Assembly: GCA_020638695.1 (NCBI GenBank)
Contig: JACKIB010000007.1
Location: 62,001-126,000 of the forward strand
Length of the DNA: 64,000 nt
Source: Planctomycetota bacterium
GTDB taxonomy: Bacteria > Planctomycetota > UBA1135 > UBA2386
Reading direction: 5' to 3'
Positions 54,297 to 63,385 of the stretch are shown piece after piece (positions within the stretch are counted from its first letter, which is position 1; each line of letters begins with the position of its first letter). A program made the translations under genes and the position numbers. Under the pieces are notes generated by a model. The model was not told where the DNA came from, did not search any database, and was given only the letters and a program-made list of their open reading frames with translations.

Positions 54297-55298
54297 GTGT
54301 CGCGACCGCCGCGCAGCGCATGGCTCCAAGGTCTGCTCGGTAGCATGTTCGCCGGCTTGGTGCGCATGCTCGGCTGGTTGCCCGACCGCCTCGCATTCGC
54401 GTTCGCCGACCTGATGGTCCCGGTGTTCGTGTTCGTGACTTGGATCGGACGCAAACGCGCCACGCGCCACCGGCGCGGTTTCCACTACAACGTGCGCGTG
54501 GTGTTCCGCGACCGCCTCGACGCGCGCCAGCGTCGTGCACTCCTGTGGCGCTGGGCCCGCTACATGACCCACTTCGCAGTCGAGCTGGTGAAGATGGGCG
54601 AAGTGAATGCGACCAACCTGCACCGGTTCGTCGACATCCCCGAGGAGTCGCTCGCACGCGTCCGCGCACTGGTAGCCCAAGGCAAGGGGTTGATCGCCCT
54701 GACCGGACACATCGGTGCGTACGAGTACTCGGCGCATCTGGTCCAGGTGCTGGGGTTCTCGATCACCTCGGTGTTCCGCGAGAGCCCGATCCGACCGGTC
54801 ACCGACGTGATCAACACGATCCGCGGCACCGGCGGGCAGGTGATGACCGAACGGCGCGGCGCGGTTCGCGAGATGATGCGGGCGTTGCGCGCCGGAGAGA
54901 TGATGGGTCTGTTGGCCGACGTCAGCTCCAAGGAAAGCCTGGTCTTCACGCCATTCCTCGGCACGCCGGCGGCGACCAACACCACGTTCGGCCTGCTCCA
55001 CCTCAAGACCGGCGCGCCGATCGTGGTCGCGACCATCGAGCGGTTGCGCCCACGGCGGTTCGCATTCCACATCTGGGAGGTGATCGAGCACGCCCCGACC
55101 GACGACCGGCACGCCGACTTGGTGGCAATCGCGACCCGGGTCAACCAAGCGCTGTCCAAGGCAATCCAAGCGCGCCCCGAGCAGTGGTTCTGGGACGCGC
55201 GGCGTTTCCGCACGCGACCCGACGGCGAGCAAATCGGCGCCGACGGGTTGCCGCCACAGACTGCACCCGAGCAGGTTCCCACCCTTCACCACGCATGA
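54297..55298 (+). CDS. Lysophospholipid/lipid A acyltransferase, LpxL family (copy 2)
   Basis: This protein of about 333 residues is paralogous to copy 1. It has a hydrophobic N-terminus (GLVRMLGWLPDRLAFAFADL), an HX4E motif LTGHIGAYE, the conserved arginine region MTERRGAVREMMRAL and SKESLVFTPFLG, and the C-terminal PEQWFWDARRFRT. It would acylate a lipid A precursor at a second position or with a different chain. The start is uncertain: GTG 54297 aligns with copy 1, whereas ATG 54345 removes 16 residues. Reading further upstream to 54057 would put the start in the dispersed repeat. Its stop overlaps the rnhA start by ATGA. Confidence 0.87.
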   Translation: MSRPPRSAWLQGLLGSMFAGLVRMLGWLPDRLAFAFADLMVPVFVFVTWIGRKRATRHRRGFHYNVRVVFRDRLDARQRRALLWRWARYMTHFAVELVKMGEVNATNLHRFVDIPEESLARVRALVAQGKGLIALTGHIGAYEYSAHLVQVLGFSITSVFRESPIRPVTDVINTIRGTGGQVMTERRGAVREMMRALRAGEMMGLLADVSSKESLVFTPFLGTPAATNTTFGLLHLKTGAPIVVATIERLRPRRFAFHIWEVIEHAPTDDRHADLVAIATRVNQALSKAIQARPEQWFWDARRFRTRPDGEQIGADGLPPQTAPEQVPTLHHA

Positions 55299-55750
55299 CC
55301 GACACCCCACCCGAAACACCGGTAACGGTCTACACCGATGGCGCGTGCCGCGGCAACCCGGGCCCCGGAGGATGGGGTGCGGTGCTCGAGTACGGCGACA
55401 CCGTGCGCGAGCTCAGCGGCGGCGAACGGCGTACCACCAACAACCGGATGGAGCTCCTGGCGGCAATCCACGCCCTCGAGGCACTCCGCCGCCACTGCGT
55501 GGTGATCATCCACACCGACAGCACCTACCTGCGCGATGGCATCACCAAGTGGATCCACGGCTGGAAGGCGCGCGGCTGGAGAACTGCGGGGCGGCAACCG
55601 GTGAAGAACCGCGACCTGTGGGAACGCCTCGACGCCGCGGTCACCTCCCACCGGGTGGAGTGGCATTGGGTCAAGGGACACGCCGGCCACCCGGGGAACG
55701 AGCGCGCCGACGCACTGGCGAACGCGGGGCTCGAGGCGGCGAACGACTAG
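55295..55750 (+). CDS. rnhA: Ribonuclease HI
   Basis: This 151-residue protein, of normal length for RNase HI, has the four acidic catalytic positions in TDGACRGNPGPGGWG, RTTNNRMELLAAI, IHTDSTYLRDGI and NERADALANAG, plus the substrate-binding basic region WIHGWKARGWRTA and the conserved His in KGHAGHPGN. It removes RNA in RNA-DNA hybrids, such as R-loops and primers. It is coupled to the LpxL gene by ATGA, an unusual association. Its stop codon TAG (55748-55750) directly abuts a copy of the dispersed repeat. Confidence 0.97.
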   Translation: MTDTPPETPVTVYTDGACRGNPGPGGWGAVLEYGDTVRELSGGERRTTNNRMELLAAIHALEALRRHCVVIIHTDSTYLRDGITKWIHGWKARGWRTAGRQPVKNRDLWERLDAAVTSHRVEWHWVKGHAGHPGNERADALANAGLEAAND

Positions 55751-55925
55751 CCCGGACGACTCATGAGCAGCGTCGCGAGATCGTGCAAGGTTGTCGCGGC
55801 GTCGCGGCTTCTCGAAAGAGAGCCGCCCGACTCGCGGTCCCCGTCGAGGAGCAGGTTCTGAAGTTCGACGAAGCCAGCAGCGAACTCGCAGGCACCCCGC
55901 CTCCGGGCAGAACCTGCCGTTCTCC
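55750..55925 (+). repeat. Dispersed intergenic repeat, copy E
   Basis: It begins GCCCGGACGACTCATGAGCA at the last base of the rnhA stop. Internal CCCCGTCGAGGAGCAGGTTC (from 55839) is the reverse complement of part of copy B, and GACGAAGCCAGCAGCGAACT (from 55867) matches copy C. GGCACCCCGCCTCCGGGCA (55891-55909) is also in copy B. The right terminus is not clear. Confidence 0.7.
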
Positions 55926-55990
55926 TTGCCAGTCGGGGCCGCCGAAATGGTGACGAACTTCGGCCGCTGCTGCGATCGCTCTCGCTCCGC

Positions 55991-57166
55991 TCACCGCACC
56001 CTGCCCCACCACTCGAGCACCGCGCTTTGGCGGACCTTCGGATCCGACGCCCCGCGCCAGAATTCGACGCCACCTGGATACGGCACGTCGGTCACCTCGC
56101 CGATCCGCCGAGCGACCAGAACGCGCACCTCGGGATCGGCACTGTACAGCAGCTCGAACAGCGGTCGCTTGGTGCGGGTGGTCGCCATCGAACACACCAT
56201 CCGCGCGGTCTCTCGTGCGAGTTCGGGCGGCAACTCCGGGTGATCGCGGAGGGCGCCGGCCAGCGCGGGCACAGCTGCGGGGCCGAGGCGGAACAGTTCG
56301 CGGCGGGCTTCCTTGCGGAACCGGCCGTCGAGATACGCCTCGACCATCCGCGCCGCCCGCTGATCGCGTTCGCGGGTGTCGACCTGCTCGACGATCATCT
56401 CGGTCATCCAACTGCTGATACCGTCGAGGAACTCGGGGCGGCAAGACTCCACCTGCTGGCCACCGGCGTCGACGGCAACCTGTTCGCCGACCGCCAACCG
56501 TTGAGCCGCCGCGCCCCGCGGTCGGACGCGAACCTGCCCCTGCAAGCACGTCACGCGAACGCGCCCGTCACGCACCTCGATCATCGCGACGGCGCGTTCG
56601 ACGTCGACCAGACCCGACGGGGTCTTGACCACCACCAATTGCGGGGCGTCGCGCGCCGCCAACCATATCTGCCCGGTTTGCAGCACCAGGCTGCGCGGGG
56701 CGACCACCTCGGCGTGGGTCCCGATGTCGAGACGCACTTGGACGTCATCGCGCAGCAGCAAACCGGCGTGGGACTTCCCGGTGCGCAGCACCGAACCGTA
56801 CGCCAGGCCCCAGCGGTTCTGCAGCTCCTGCGGCGGAGTCCCCGGCTCCACGACCTGCACGGTACCGAAGCCGAAGAACTCGAACCCGTAGTTGCGCGGA
56901 TCCCGTCCGCCCGGGGTCTCCTTGGTCGGGGAGGGCCAGCCTGCGGTGGGTGCAGCGGGTGGCAGGGCGCGACCGAGCCACCAACCCACGCCCGCCCCCA
57001 CCACCAATGCCACCCCCGCCGCGGCGGCCACCAGGCGCATCGGGCGCGCCGGACGCACCGCCGCCGGCTGCAGCTCCGGCAATGCTGCGAGCACTCGTCC
57101 GGCGTCCGCCACCGGATCCCCGGCGAGCGGCGCGAGTGCGTCCCGCAGGTCGCGGTGCTCGCTCAT
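55991..57166 (-). CDS. FecR-like membrane protein, probable anti-sigma factor
   Basis: This 391-residue protein has a cytoplasmic N-terminus (MSEHRDLRDALAPLAGDP), a single membrane helix at about 43-64 (LVAAAAGVALVVGAGVGWWLG), and then a FecR-type periplasmic beta-domain with VQVRLDIGTHAEVVAP, LQTGQIWLAARDAPQLVVVKTPSGLVDV and RVTCLQGQVRVR landmarks. The C-terminal third is helical, with HEAT-like units (RRELFRLGPAAVPALAGAL and ADPEVRVLVARRIGEV). It probably binds and holds the ECF sigma factor encoded upstream, releasing it on an envelope signal. The start at 57166 has GGAGGAGGG just upstream and overlaps the sigma-factor stop (ATGA). Confidence 0.82.
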   Translation of the reverse strand: MSEHRDLRDALAPLAGDPVADAGRVLAALPELQPAAVRPARPMRLVAAAAGVALVVGAGVGWWLGRALPPAAPTAGWPSPTKETPGGRDPRNYGFEFFGFGTVQVVEPGTPPQELQNRWGLAYGSVLRTGKSHAGLLLRDDVQVRLDIGTHAEVVAPRSLVLQTGQIWLAARDAPQLVVVKTPSGLVDVERAVAMIEVRDGRVRVTCLQGQVRVRPRGAAAQRLAVGEQVAVDAGGQQVESCRPEFLDGISSWMTEMIVEQVDTRERDQRAARMVEAYLDGRFRKEARRELFRLGPAAVPALAGALRDHPELPPELARETARMVCSMATTRTKRPLFELLYSADPEVRVLVARRIGEVTDVPYPGGVEFWRGASDPKVRQSAVLEWWGRVR

Positions 57167-57819
57167 GAGCCCTCCTCCCCGCCACCGTCCAGCGCGCTGC
57201 GCAGCGCGACTCTGGCCCGGTGCAATCGCTGGTTGACGGCCCCCTCGGTGATGCCGAGAAACGCCGCGATCTGTCCGTGCGACAGCCTGTCGAAGTAGAA
57301 CATCATCACCGCCTCGCGGAGCGCCAGCGGCAGCCGTCCGACCACCCTCCGCACCCGAGCCAGCCGCTCCTCGCGGATGTCGACCAGCCCCTCGACCGGG
57401 GCGTCCAGCACAACCGGCGCATCCTCCAGCGGGACCGTGCCGCGCGGGCCGCGGCGCAGCCAGTCGACGGCGAGGTTGCGGGCGATGCGATGGAGGTAGG
57501 CACCGAAGCGTTCGGGCGTCCGCAGCCGGGAGAGGCCACGGTACGCGCGTAGGAAGCACTCCTGGACCAGGTCGTCCAGGTCGTCGCACGCACCGAGGCG
57601 AGCCACCAGTACGGCACGTACGGACCGGGAGTACCGGACGACCAACAGGCCGAACGCCTCCCGCGACCCCTGCAGCGCTTGGCTGACCAGGGGCTCGTCC
57701 GGGGCCTGACTGTGGGCAATCTCCACGCGGGTGCTTGCACGCAGCTGGTCGCCGGAGTGCGAGCCAACCACGACACCGATCTGCGGTTTTTCTGAACGAA
57801 TCGAAGCCGGGCGCACCAT
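57163..57819 (-). CDS. ECF sigma-70-family RNA polymerase sigma factor
   Basis: This 218-residue protein has sigma region 2 at about 60-125 (VRYSRSVRAVLVARLGACDDLDDLVQECFLRAYRGLSRL, with LDDLVQECFLRAYRG as the clear core) and region 4 at about 160-215 (LRRVVGRLPLALREAVMMFYFDRLSHGQIAAFLGITEGAVNQRLHRARVAL, with helix-turn-helix QIAAFLGITEGAVNQRLHRAR). It is the first gene of a sigma/anti-sigma pair. The N-terminal 45 residues before region 2 are longer than usual, so a later start is possible. Its targets are unknown. Confidence 0.92.
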   Translation of the reverse strand: MVRPASIRSEKPQIGVVVGSHSGDQLRASTRVEIAHSQAPDEPLVSQALQGSREAFGLLVVRYSRSVRAVLVARLGACDDLDDLVQECFLRAYRGLSRLRTPERFGAYLHRIARNLAVDWLRRGPRGTVPLEDAPVVLDAPVEGLVDIREERLARVRRVVGRLPLALREAVMMFYFDRLSHGQIAAFLGITEGAVNQRLHRARVALRSALDGGGEEGS

Positions 57820-57944
57820 CGCCTCGGGGTAGCGAAGGCGTCAAGCGTCGGCCGGCACTGGTCGATGAATCCCCGGTACCCCGGTGCCGATCGACCGATC
57901 GGCCGCTCCGGGGCCCCTTCGCCAGCCGCACCGCCGAGGACGAG

Positions 57945-58625
57945 ATGAACGCCCTGCAGAAGCTCTACATGCGTCGCACCTACATCGTCGACCGCAAATT
58001 CCAGCTGAACGTATTGGTGCGCTCGGTCAGCTTCGTGGTGTTCATGCTGCTGGTGATGAGCGTCACGCTGTTCGTGCCGCTGATCCGCGCCATCCAGGGC
58101 GAAGGGCTGAACCGGCTCGATCGGAGCGAGAAGGCCACCACCATGCTCTACATGCACGAGCACTTCTGGCCGGTGGCACTGCTCTGCCTGGTGGTCGCCA
58201 CCCTCGGCTCGATCCACATCTCGCACCGCATCGCCGGTCCGATGGTGCGGGTGAAGCGAATCATGCGGTCGGTCATCGACGGCGTGTTCCCCAAGCCGCT
58301 GCGCACCCGTGACCACGACTACATGCAGGACGAAGTCGCAGTCCTCAACCAGCTGGTGCAAAGCGTCGGCACGCGCATCGAGTCGCTGCAGGACAGCTGC
58401 CTGCAACTGCAGATCGATCTGGCGCGGTGCAGCCGAGCGGCGGGGCGGACCGCGGACAACGACCTGCGCACCGCGCTCGACGCCGCAACGGCCCAGGCCG
58501 AGCTGCTGCGCGAGAAGCTCGAGTACTACACCTTCGAGGGACGACCGACACCGACCACGGCCGGCACTCCTCCCGCGGACAACCTCGACCGAACCGAGTC
58601 GCGCGAACTGCAGCTCCAGCAGTGA
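57945..58625 (+). CDS. Membrane protein with HAMP-like domain, partner of the histidine kinase
   Basis: This 226-residue protein has two hydrophobic segments, about 25-50 (VLVRSVSFVVFMLLVMSVTLFV) and 75-100 (HFWPVALLCLVVATLGSIHI), followed by IAGPMVRVKRIMRSVIDGVFP, a HAMP-type linker, and a coiled coil (QLVQSVGTRIESLQDSCLQLQ). It has no catalytic domain. The GTG start of the histidine kinase overlaps its TGA, so the two are translationally coupled and probably work as one sensory unit, similar to split HAMP/CACHE arrangements. The start at 57945 has GAGGACGAG upstream; a longer frame from 57735 is excluded, as it overlaps the divergent sigma gene. Confidence 0.85.
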   Translation: MNALQKLYMRRTYIVDRKFQLNVLVRSVSFVVFMLLVMSVTLFVPLIRAIQGEGLNRLDRSEKATTMLYMHEHFWPVALLCLVVATLGSIHISHRIAGPMVRVKRIMRSVIDGVFPKPLRTRDHDYMQDEVAVLNQLVQSVGTRIESLQDSCLQLQIDLARCSRAAGRTADNDLRTALDAATAQAELLREKLEYYTFEGRPTPTTAGTPPADNLDRTESRELQLQQ

Positions 58626-60454
58626 CCCAGCAGTCGGCGACAACCCCCTGGAACGCGCACCGCGGCAAGGTCGGGCGCCGGATCAGCCTGCTGTTCATCT
58701 CCTGCGCCTTGCTGCCGCTGGCCGCGCTCGCCGGCTTCTCGGTCTCCACTGTCTACAAGCAGCTGCACGACCAGTCGCGTCAGCAGCAACAACAGGCGAC
58801 CAAGTCGGCCTCGATGACGCTGATCGAGCACCTGCAACTGCTGGATCTCGACCTGTCGCTGACCCGTCAGGAGTTGCGCCACGCCACCCACGACGCCTCG
58901 ATCACTCTGTTGCCCGCCCTCGAGAAGCGTCTGCGGGGCAACTTCTCCGGTGTCGCGTGCACCGACCTGCAGGGTGCGCCGCAGCGTGTGTTGACCCATG
59001 GGTGGACTGACACGCTCGAACTCGACGATGCCCGACTGGCTCACCTGAAGAGCGGCAAGTCGCTGCTCCTGACCACCTCGGTCGCCGGTCCCGGACGGAT
59101 GCGCGTCGCGTTGGTGCAGGCGATCGACCCCCAGCGACTCGAGGGCGGGCTGCTCGTGGGTCTCGTCAACCCGAACGAGCTGTGGGATCACGTCGGGGTG
59201 CGCCCGATCGACGGCACACTGATGGTCGTGGAAGGCAACGGCAAGCGGGTGTTCGATTCGACGGAGGGTGCCGGCCCGGTGCACGAGCTGCGCCGCAGCC
59301 TGGGGCGGGGCAATGAGTCCCAGGGGAACCTGACCTGGACGCTGGATGACCAAGAACACGTGGCGACCTACCGGCGACTGTTCATGAAGCCGACCTTCAT
59401 GACCGACTGGATCGTCCTGCTCAGCCGACCGACCGAGGCGTACACCGGCCCGCTGCGCAGCTTCGAGCGGGTGTTCTTCTTGGTCACGCTGCTGTCGTTC
59501 CTGACGGTCGCGATGCTGAGCCTGAGTCAGGTCCGCCGCATGCTGACGCCGATCTCCGAGCTCCATCGAGCCACGCAACGCGTGAGTCACGGCGATTTCA
59601 CCGACCCGGTGCGGATCTCCAGCCGCGACGAATTCGAGGACCTCGGCAACTCGTTCAACCAGATGACGAGCGAGCTGCTGCGCAACATCGAGCAACGCGA
59701 AGAGACGGAACGTCAGCTGGTCCGAGCGCGCGACGCGGCGCTGGCGGCGGCGAAGACCGAGGCGGAGTTCGTCACCAACGTATCGCACGAACTACGCACG
59801 CCCCTGACCTCCATCCAGTCGTTCGCCGAACTGCTCAACGACTACGAGGACGAAGATCTCGCTACCCGCCGCGAGTTCACCCACATCATCGTCAAGGAGA
59901 CCGGGCGACTCAGCCAATTGATCGACGAGATCCTGCAAGTCAGTACGATGCAGACCGGCGCGTTGCAGCTTGCTGAGGAACGAGTCGACGTCCACGCCGG
60001 ACTCCTGGCCGCCCGTGATCTTCTCGACCAAGCGCAACGCAAGCGCATCGCCGTGGCGGTCGAGCCGAAAGGGGCCTCGACCCTGGTACTCGGCGATCCC
60101 GGACTGCTGCAGCAGGTGTGGTTCCAGCTACTGGAGAACGCGACCAACTACAGCCACGCCGACACGCCGGTCACCGTGCTGGTCACCGCCGAGCCCGAAC
60201 AGCTGGTAGTCGCGGTCACCGACCGCGGCAAAGGGATCCCGCCGGAGCTGCACGAGCGGGTGTTCGAGCGCTTCTTCCAGGGTAGCAGCGACCAACTGAC
60301 CGCGAAGAACCGCGGCACCGGGTTGGGCTTGGCACTCGCCCGCGACATCACCGTCCGCCACGGCGGCCGGATCGATCTCGACAGCGCACCCGGGCGCGGG
60401 TCGACCTTCACGGTCACCCTGCCGGCGCTGCAGCCCGCGGTCGCGGCGGTCTGA
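58622..60454 (+). CDS. Sensor histidine kinase with extracytoplasmic CACHE-like and HAMP domains
   Basis: This 610-residue protein has a membrane segment at about 25-45, a periplasmic sensor of about 210 residues (Cache-like, with GLLVGLVNPNELWDHVG), a second membrane segment near 285-305, HAMP (LTPISELHRATQRVSHGDF), a coiled coil, and the kinase core: H-box NVSHELRTPLTSI (His at about residue 389), N-box LLENATNYS, G1 DRGKGIP, F/G2 GTGLGLALA. The GTG start overlaps the previous stop (GTGA). No response regulator is adjacent, so the partner must be elsewhere. The ligand is unknown. It is followed by 44 bases and then the convergent cytochrome gene. Confidence 0.93.
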   Translation: MTQQSATTPWNAHRGKVGRRISLLFISCALLPLAALAGFSVSTVYKQLHDQSRQQQQQATKSASMTLIEHLQLLDLDLSLTRQELRHATHDASITLLPALEKRLRGNFSGVACTDLQGAPQRVLTHGWTDTLELDDARLAHLKSGKSLLLTTSVAGPGRMRVALVQAIDPQRLEGGLLVGLVNPNELWDHVGVRPIDGTLMVVEGNGKRVFDSTEGAGPVHELRRSLGRGNESQGNLTWTLDDQEHVATYRRLFMKPTFMTDWIVLLSRPTEAYTGPLRSFERVFFLVTLLSFLTVAMLSLSQVRRMLTPISELHRATQRVSHGDFTDPVRISSRDEFEDLGNSFNQMTSELLRNIEQREETERQLVRARDAALAAAKTEAEFVTNVSHELRTPLTSIQSFAELLNDYEDEDLATRREFTHIIVKETGRLSQLIDEILQVSTMQTGALQLAEERVDVHAGLLAARDLLDQAQRKRIAVAVEPKGASTLVLGDPGLLQQVWFQLLENATNYSHADTPVTVLVTAEPEQLVVAVTDRGKGIPPELHERVFERFFQGSSDQLTAKNRGTGLGLALARDITVRHGGRIDLDSAPGRGSTFTVTLPALQPAVAAV

Positions 60455-60498
60455 GGACCACCGGACCGCGGCGCGGACAGCCGGGTCGGCCTTGTGGA

Positions 60499-63357
60499 TC
60501 AGCGGATCTTGTGCAGATCCTGGACCGCCCACTGCTTGCCCGGACCGTGGCAGATCGCGCACGACTCGCCACCGCTCGGGCTGGTGTTCGCCTCGATGTG
60601 CGCCTGCGCCGCGTTGCTGTCATGGCACGAGCCGCACGACTCGCCCCACACCTTGGTCGGTCGCAGCTGCCCCATCGGGTGCTCGCGCGGCGTCAGGTCG
60701 TACCACGCGGTGGCCACACTGCCGTGACACGATACACAGCGCTTGGTGCCATTGGGCAGGTCGGGGAACCCGACGTGGTCGTAGCGGTGGGCCGTGAAGT
60801 TGTTGCCTGCGCCGCCCGAACCGAACCCGATCACCTGGTAGGTCGAACCGTTGGCCAACGACCGTCCGTGGTGAATCTTGTGCAGCATGGTGCGGAACTC
60901 GATGCTCAGCCCGGTCGTCGCCGGTGCGTTGGCCGCGACGTAGCGCGGCCGGTCCTCGGCGCCCGACGAACCGTGGCAGCCCAGGCAGGTCATGTAGCCT
61001 CGGTGGTTGCCACCGTGGAACTGCACGTCGTCGTGGCAGCGGACACAGGTCACCGGGTCGACGCGCGTCGCCACCTCGGGCACCGGCATGCCGACGACGA
61101 ATGCGTACGCCGGCGCCGAGTTGCCTTCCGAGTAGCTGGTGGTCTCGCCGAACCGCACCACCGAGTGGGCGATACGCCCGCTCAGCGTGAGGTGGTAGGT
61201 GCCGTCGACCACACCGAGCCCGGTCCACTTCCCACTGCTGCTGTCGCGGTCGGGTGAATCGTTCGGGCTACCCGGATACTCCGCAGGCACCACGAAGTCC
61301 GACGTGTAGGTGACGACCACCTGCGCGCCGGTGCCGAACTCGACCTTCTCGGTGATCTTGCCGGTCGCGGCGTCCAGGGTGTAGTCGGTGCCCAGGACCT
61401 TCGCGGAGAGGGTCACCGGTGCAACCGTTGCGCCGGCGCCGTGCGCGATCGTGAGTGCCGCCTTGTAGGTGGCCGTGTGCGGGGAGGAGAACCACAGCCG
61501 ATCGCCGTCGACCAGCTGGACTCGCATGTACTCTTCCTTCCCGGAGACGCCACTGTCGATCACGATGTAGTCCCCGTTCTTGAAGTTCCCACCGCCGCTG
61601 ACCGCGAGGTCGATGTAGTTCACCCCGCGGGCCGCGGACTGGTAGAGCAACGTTCCGCCGCCCGTCGCGGTGCGCACGTACACGGTGGTCAACGCCTCGG
61701 CCACGTTCCAGTGCGGCGCGCGCCCGGTCGCAAACTCGTCCAGCGCCGCAGTCGATGCGCCGACGTACTCGAGGTGCAGCAACTCCGGAAGATTGATGCT
61801 GTAGGTCGGCCCCGCACCGAGCGCCGCCATCGGGATCGCTTGGTTGTACAGCATGTTCGGGTTGGCGGTCGGCCCGCGGATCACCGCCTGCACGCGGCTC
61901 ACCTGCGTCGGCGCGATGGCGTTGCCCGTGCTGTCCTGGATGGTGAAGGTCATCGCCACCCGCTCGCCCGGATCGAGGTAGCCGTTGCCGTTGTTCGCTC
62001 CGGTCTCGTGCAGGTTGCTCGGCACGACGCGGAGGCCCTTGGCGATCGCCGGATCGAGTAGCGGGTGCCGGTGTGCGTCGCGCACATCCAGGTGTCCACC
62101 CGTCTCACGGTGACACAAGATGCAGCTCGACGGGGTGGTCGACGCCGGCATCGTCTGGCCGTTCGCCGCGTACGGGCGATCCCAGACCCAGTCGTCGTGG
62201 CACGAGCCGCACGCGTTGCGCGACGGCTGCGTGTAGGCCAGATCACCTTGCGCCGGCGCCTGCGCCGGGCCGTTGGCATCCGGGTCACCGTGGCACTTGT
62301 AGCAGGCCACCGGACCGCTGAGCATCGCGTCCTCCTTGGCACGCGCATCGGCGCTCAGCAGCGAGTAGCCGGTGTCGCGCGGCATTCCGGCGTAGAAGCT
62401 CGGCCAGGTGGGGAAGCCGACGTCCGAGTAGTCGATCAGGCTGTTGCGGAACCCCATCACCTGGTACTTCTTCTTGGCTGCGGTGTAGTCGCGCGACCCG
62501 TCCGGATTGGTGCTGACACCCTGGACGCTCGGCAGACTCTTGCCGGCGTGGATCTTGTGGATCATCACCCGGAAGTCGATCGTCACGTCCGGCGTGCCGC
62601 CGGCGACGGACGGAGCGTTGCCATCCTCCGCACCCGCGGTGTGGCACAGCAGACAGTTGGTGACCTCGGTCCGGTTGCCGCCGTGCGCCTGGATCGCGGT
62701 ATGGCAGCCGTTGCAGTTGGCGTTGGCCACCACGGTGCGTTCGACCAGTTCGGTTGCCCCGCCGAACCGGAAGCTGCGGTGCGCGTTGCCGACGTCGCGG
62801 AAGACCGTGCCGTCGACCTCGTAGTCCTTGCGCGCCTCGATGCCCACCGTGTAGGTGCCAGCCAACAGATCGGTGCCGGCCAGCACACCATCGGTGAAGC
62901 GACCGGTGTAGTTCAGCGGCTCGAGGTACTTCGCTGGAATCGGATCGGCAAAGGTGTAGCGCCAGCCACCGGTAGCCCGTTCCAGGCGGGTGAACAGGTC
63001 GCTCTGCGACGCGATGACGCGCTGGTAGTTGAAGGTCGGGCCCGACACCATGATCGCGCCGCGGGTCATCTCGGACGGAGCGAGTTCGTCACCGCCCTTG
63101 GTCTTGAGGCTGAACACCACCGAGATCCGGTCGCCGACACGGAACGAACCGTCGGCGCTGGAGCCGCCACTGAGACCGAGGACCGTCACCACCACGCCCG
63201 GCAGGTCGTCGGCGGAGCCGATGGTGCGCGGTGCCGGATCGGGGCTCAGTCCGGCCGGACCCGTGTCGCCCTTACAGGCGGACAACGCCACCAGGAACAG
63301 GGCAAGGAGCAGGGATGACGAGGTTCTCGCCACGGAGGATCGGGTTGTGGGTTTCAT
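60499..63357 (-). CDS. MtrC/OmcA-type decaheme outer-membrane c-type cytochrome lipoprotein
   Basis: This 952-residue protein has a lipoprotein signal (LVALSAC, Cys near residue 27). Ten CXXCH motifs are present: five in the first half (CNGCH, CLLCH, CYKCH, CGSCH, CILCH) and five in the last (CVRCH, CLGCH, CVSCH, CGSCH, CAICH), each set preceded by a beta-rich domain. This is the domain I-II-III-IV order of MtrC/OmcA cytochromes, which pass electrons out of the cell to metals or electrodes. Repeated landmarks IDFRVMIHKIHAGKSL and IEFRTMLHKIHHGRSL in the two halves support a duplication. It is preceded on the same strand by another ten-CXXCH protein. A planctomycete-like organism with such a protein is unusual. 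Confidence 0.93.
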   Translation of the reverse strand: MKPTTRSSVARTSSSLLLALFLVALSACKGDTGPAGLSPDPAPRTIGSADDLPGVVVTVLGLSGGSSADGSFRVGDRISVVFSLKTKGGDELAPSEMTRGAIMVSGPTFNYQRVIASQSDLFTRLERATGGWRYTFADPIPAKYLEPLNYTGRFTDGVLAGTDLLAGTYTVGIEARKDYEVDGTVFRDVGNAHRSFRFGGATELVERTVVANANCNGCHTAIQAHGGNRTEVTNCLLCHTAGAEDGNAPSVAGGTPDVTIDFRVMIHKIHAGKSLPSVQGVSTNPDGSRDYTAAKKKYQVMGFRNSLIDYSDVGFPTWPSFYAGMPRDTGYSLLSADARAKEDAMLSGPVACYKCHGDPDANGPAQAPAQGDLAYTQPSRNACGSCHDDWVWDRPYAANGQTMPASTTPSSCILCHRETGGHLDVRDAHRHPLLDPAIAKGLRVVPSNLHETGANNGNGYLDPGERVAMTFTIQDSTGNAIAPTQVSRVQAVIRGPTANPNMLYNQAIPMAALGAGPTYSINLPELLHLEYVGASTAALDEFATGRAPHWNVAEALTTVYVRTATGGGTLLYQSAARGVNYIDLAVSGGGNFKNGDYIVIDSGVSGKEEYMRVQLVDGDRLWFSSPHTATYKAALTIAHGAGATVAPVTLSAKVLGTDYTLDAATGKITEKVEFGTGAQVVVTYTSDFVVPAEYPGSPNDSPDRDSSSGKWTGLGVVDGTYHLTLSGRIAHSVVRFGETTSYSEGNSAPAYAFVVGMPVPEVATRVDPVTCVRCHDDVQFHGGNHRGYMTCLGCHGSSGAEDRPRYVAANAPATTGLSIEFRTMLHKIHHGRSLANGSTYQVIGFGSGGAGNNFTAHRYDHVGFPDLPNGTKRCVSCHGSVATAWYDLTPREHPMGQLRPTKVWGESCGSCHDSNAAQAHIEANTSPSGGESCAICHGPGKQWAVQDLHKIR

Positions 63358-63385
63358 GGGAGGAAACGGGGGACGAGTGAAGTGA

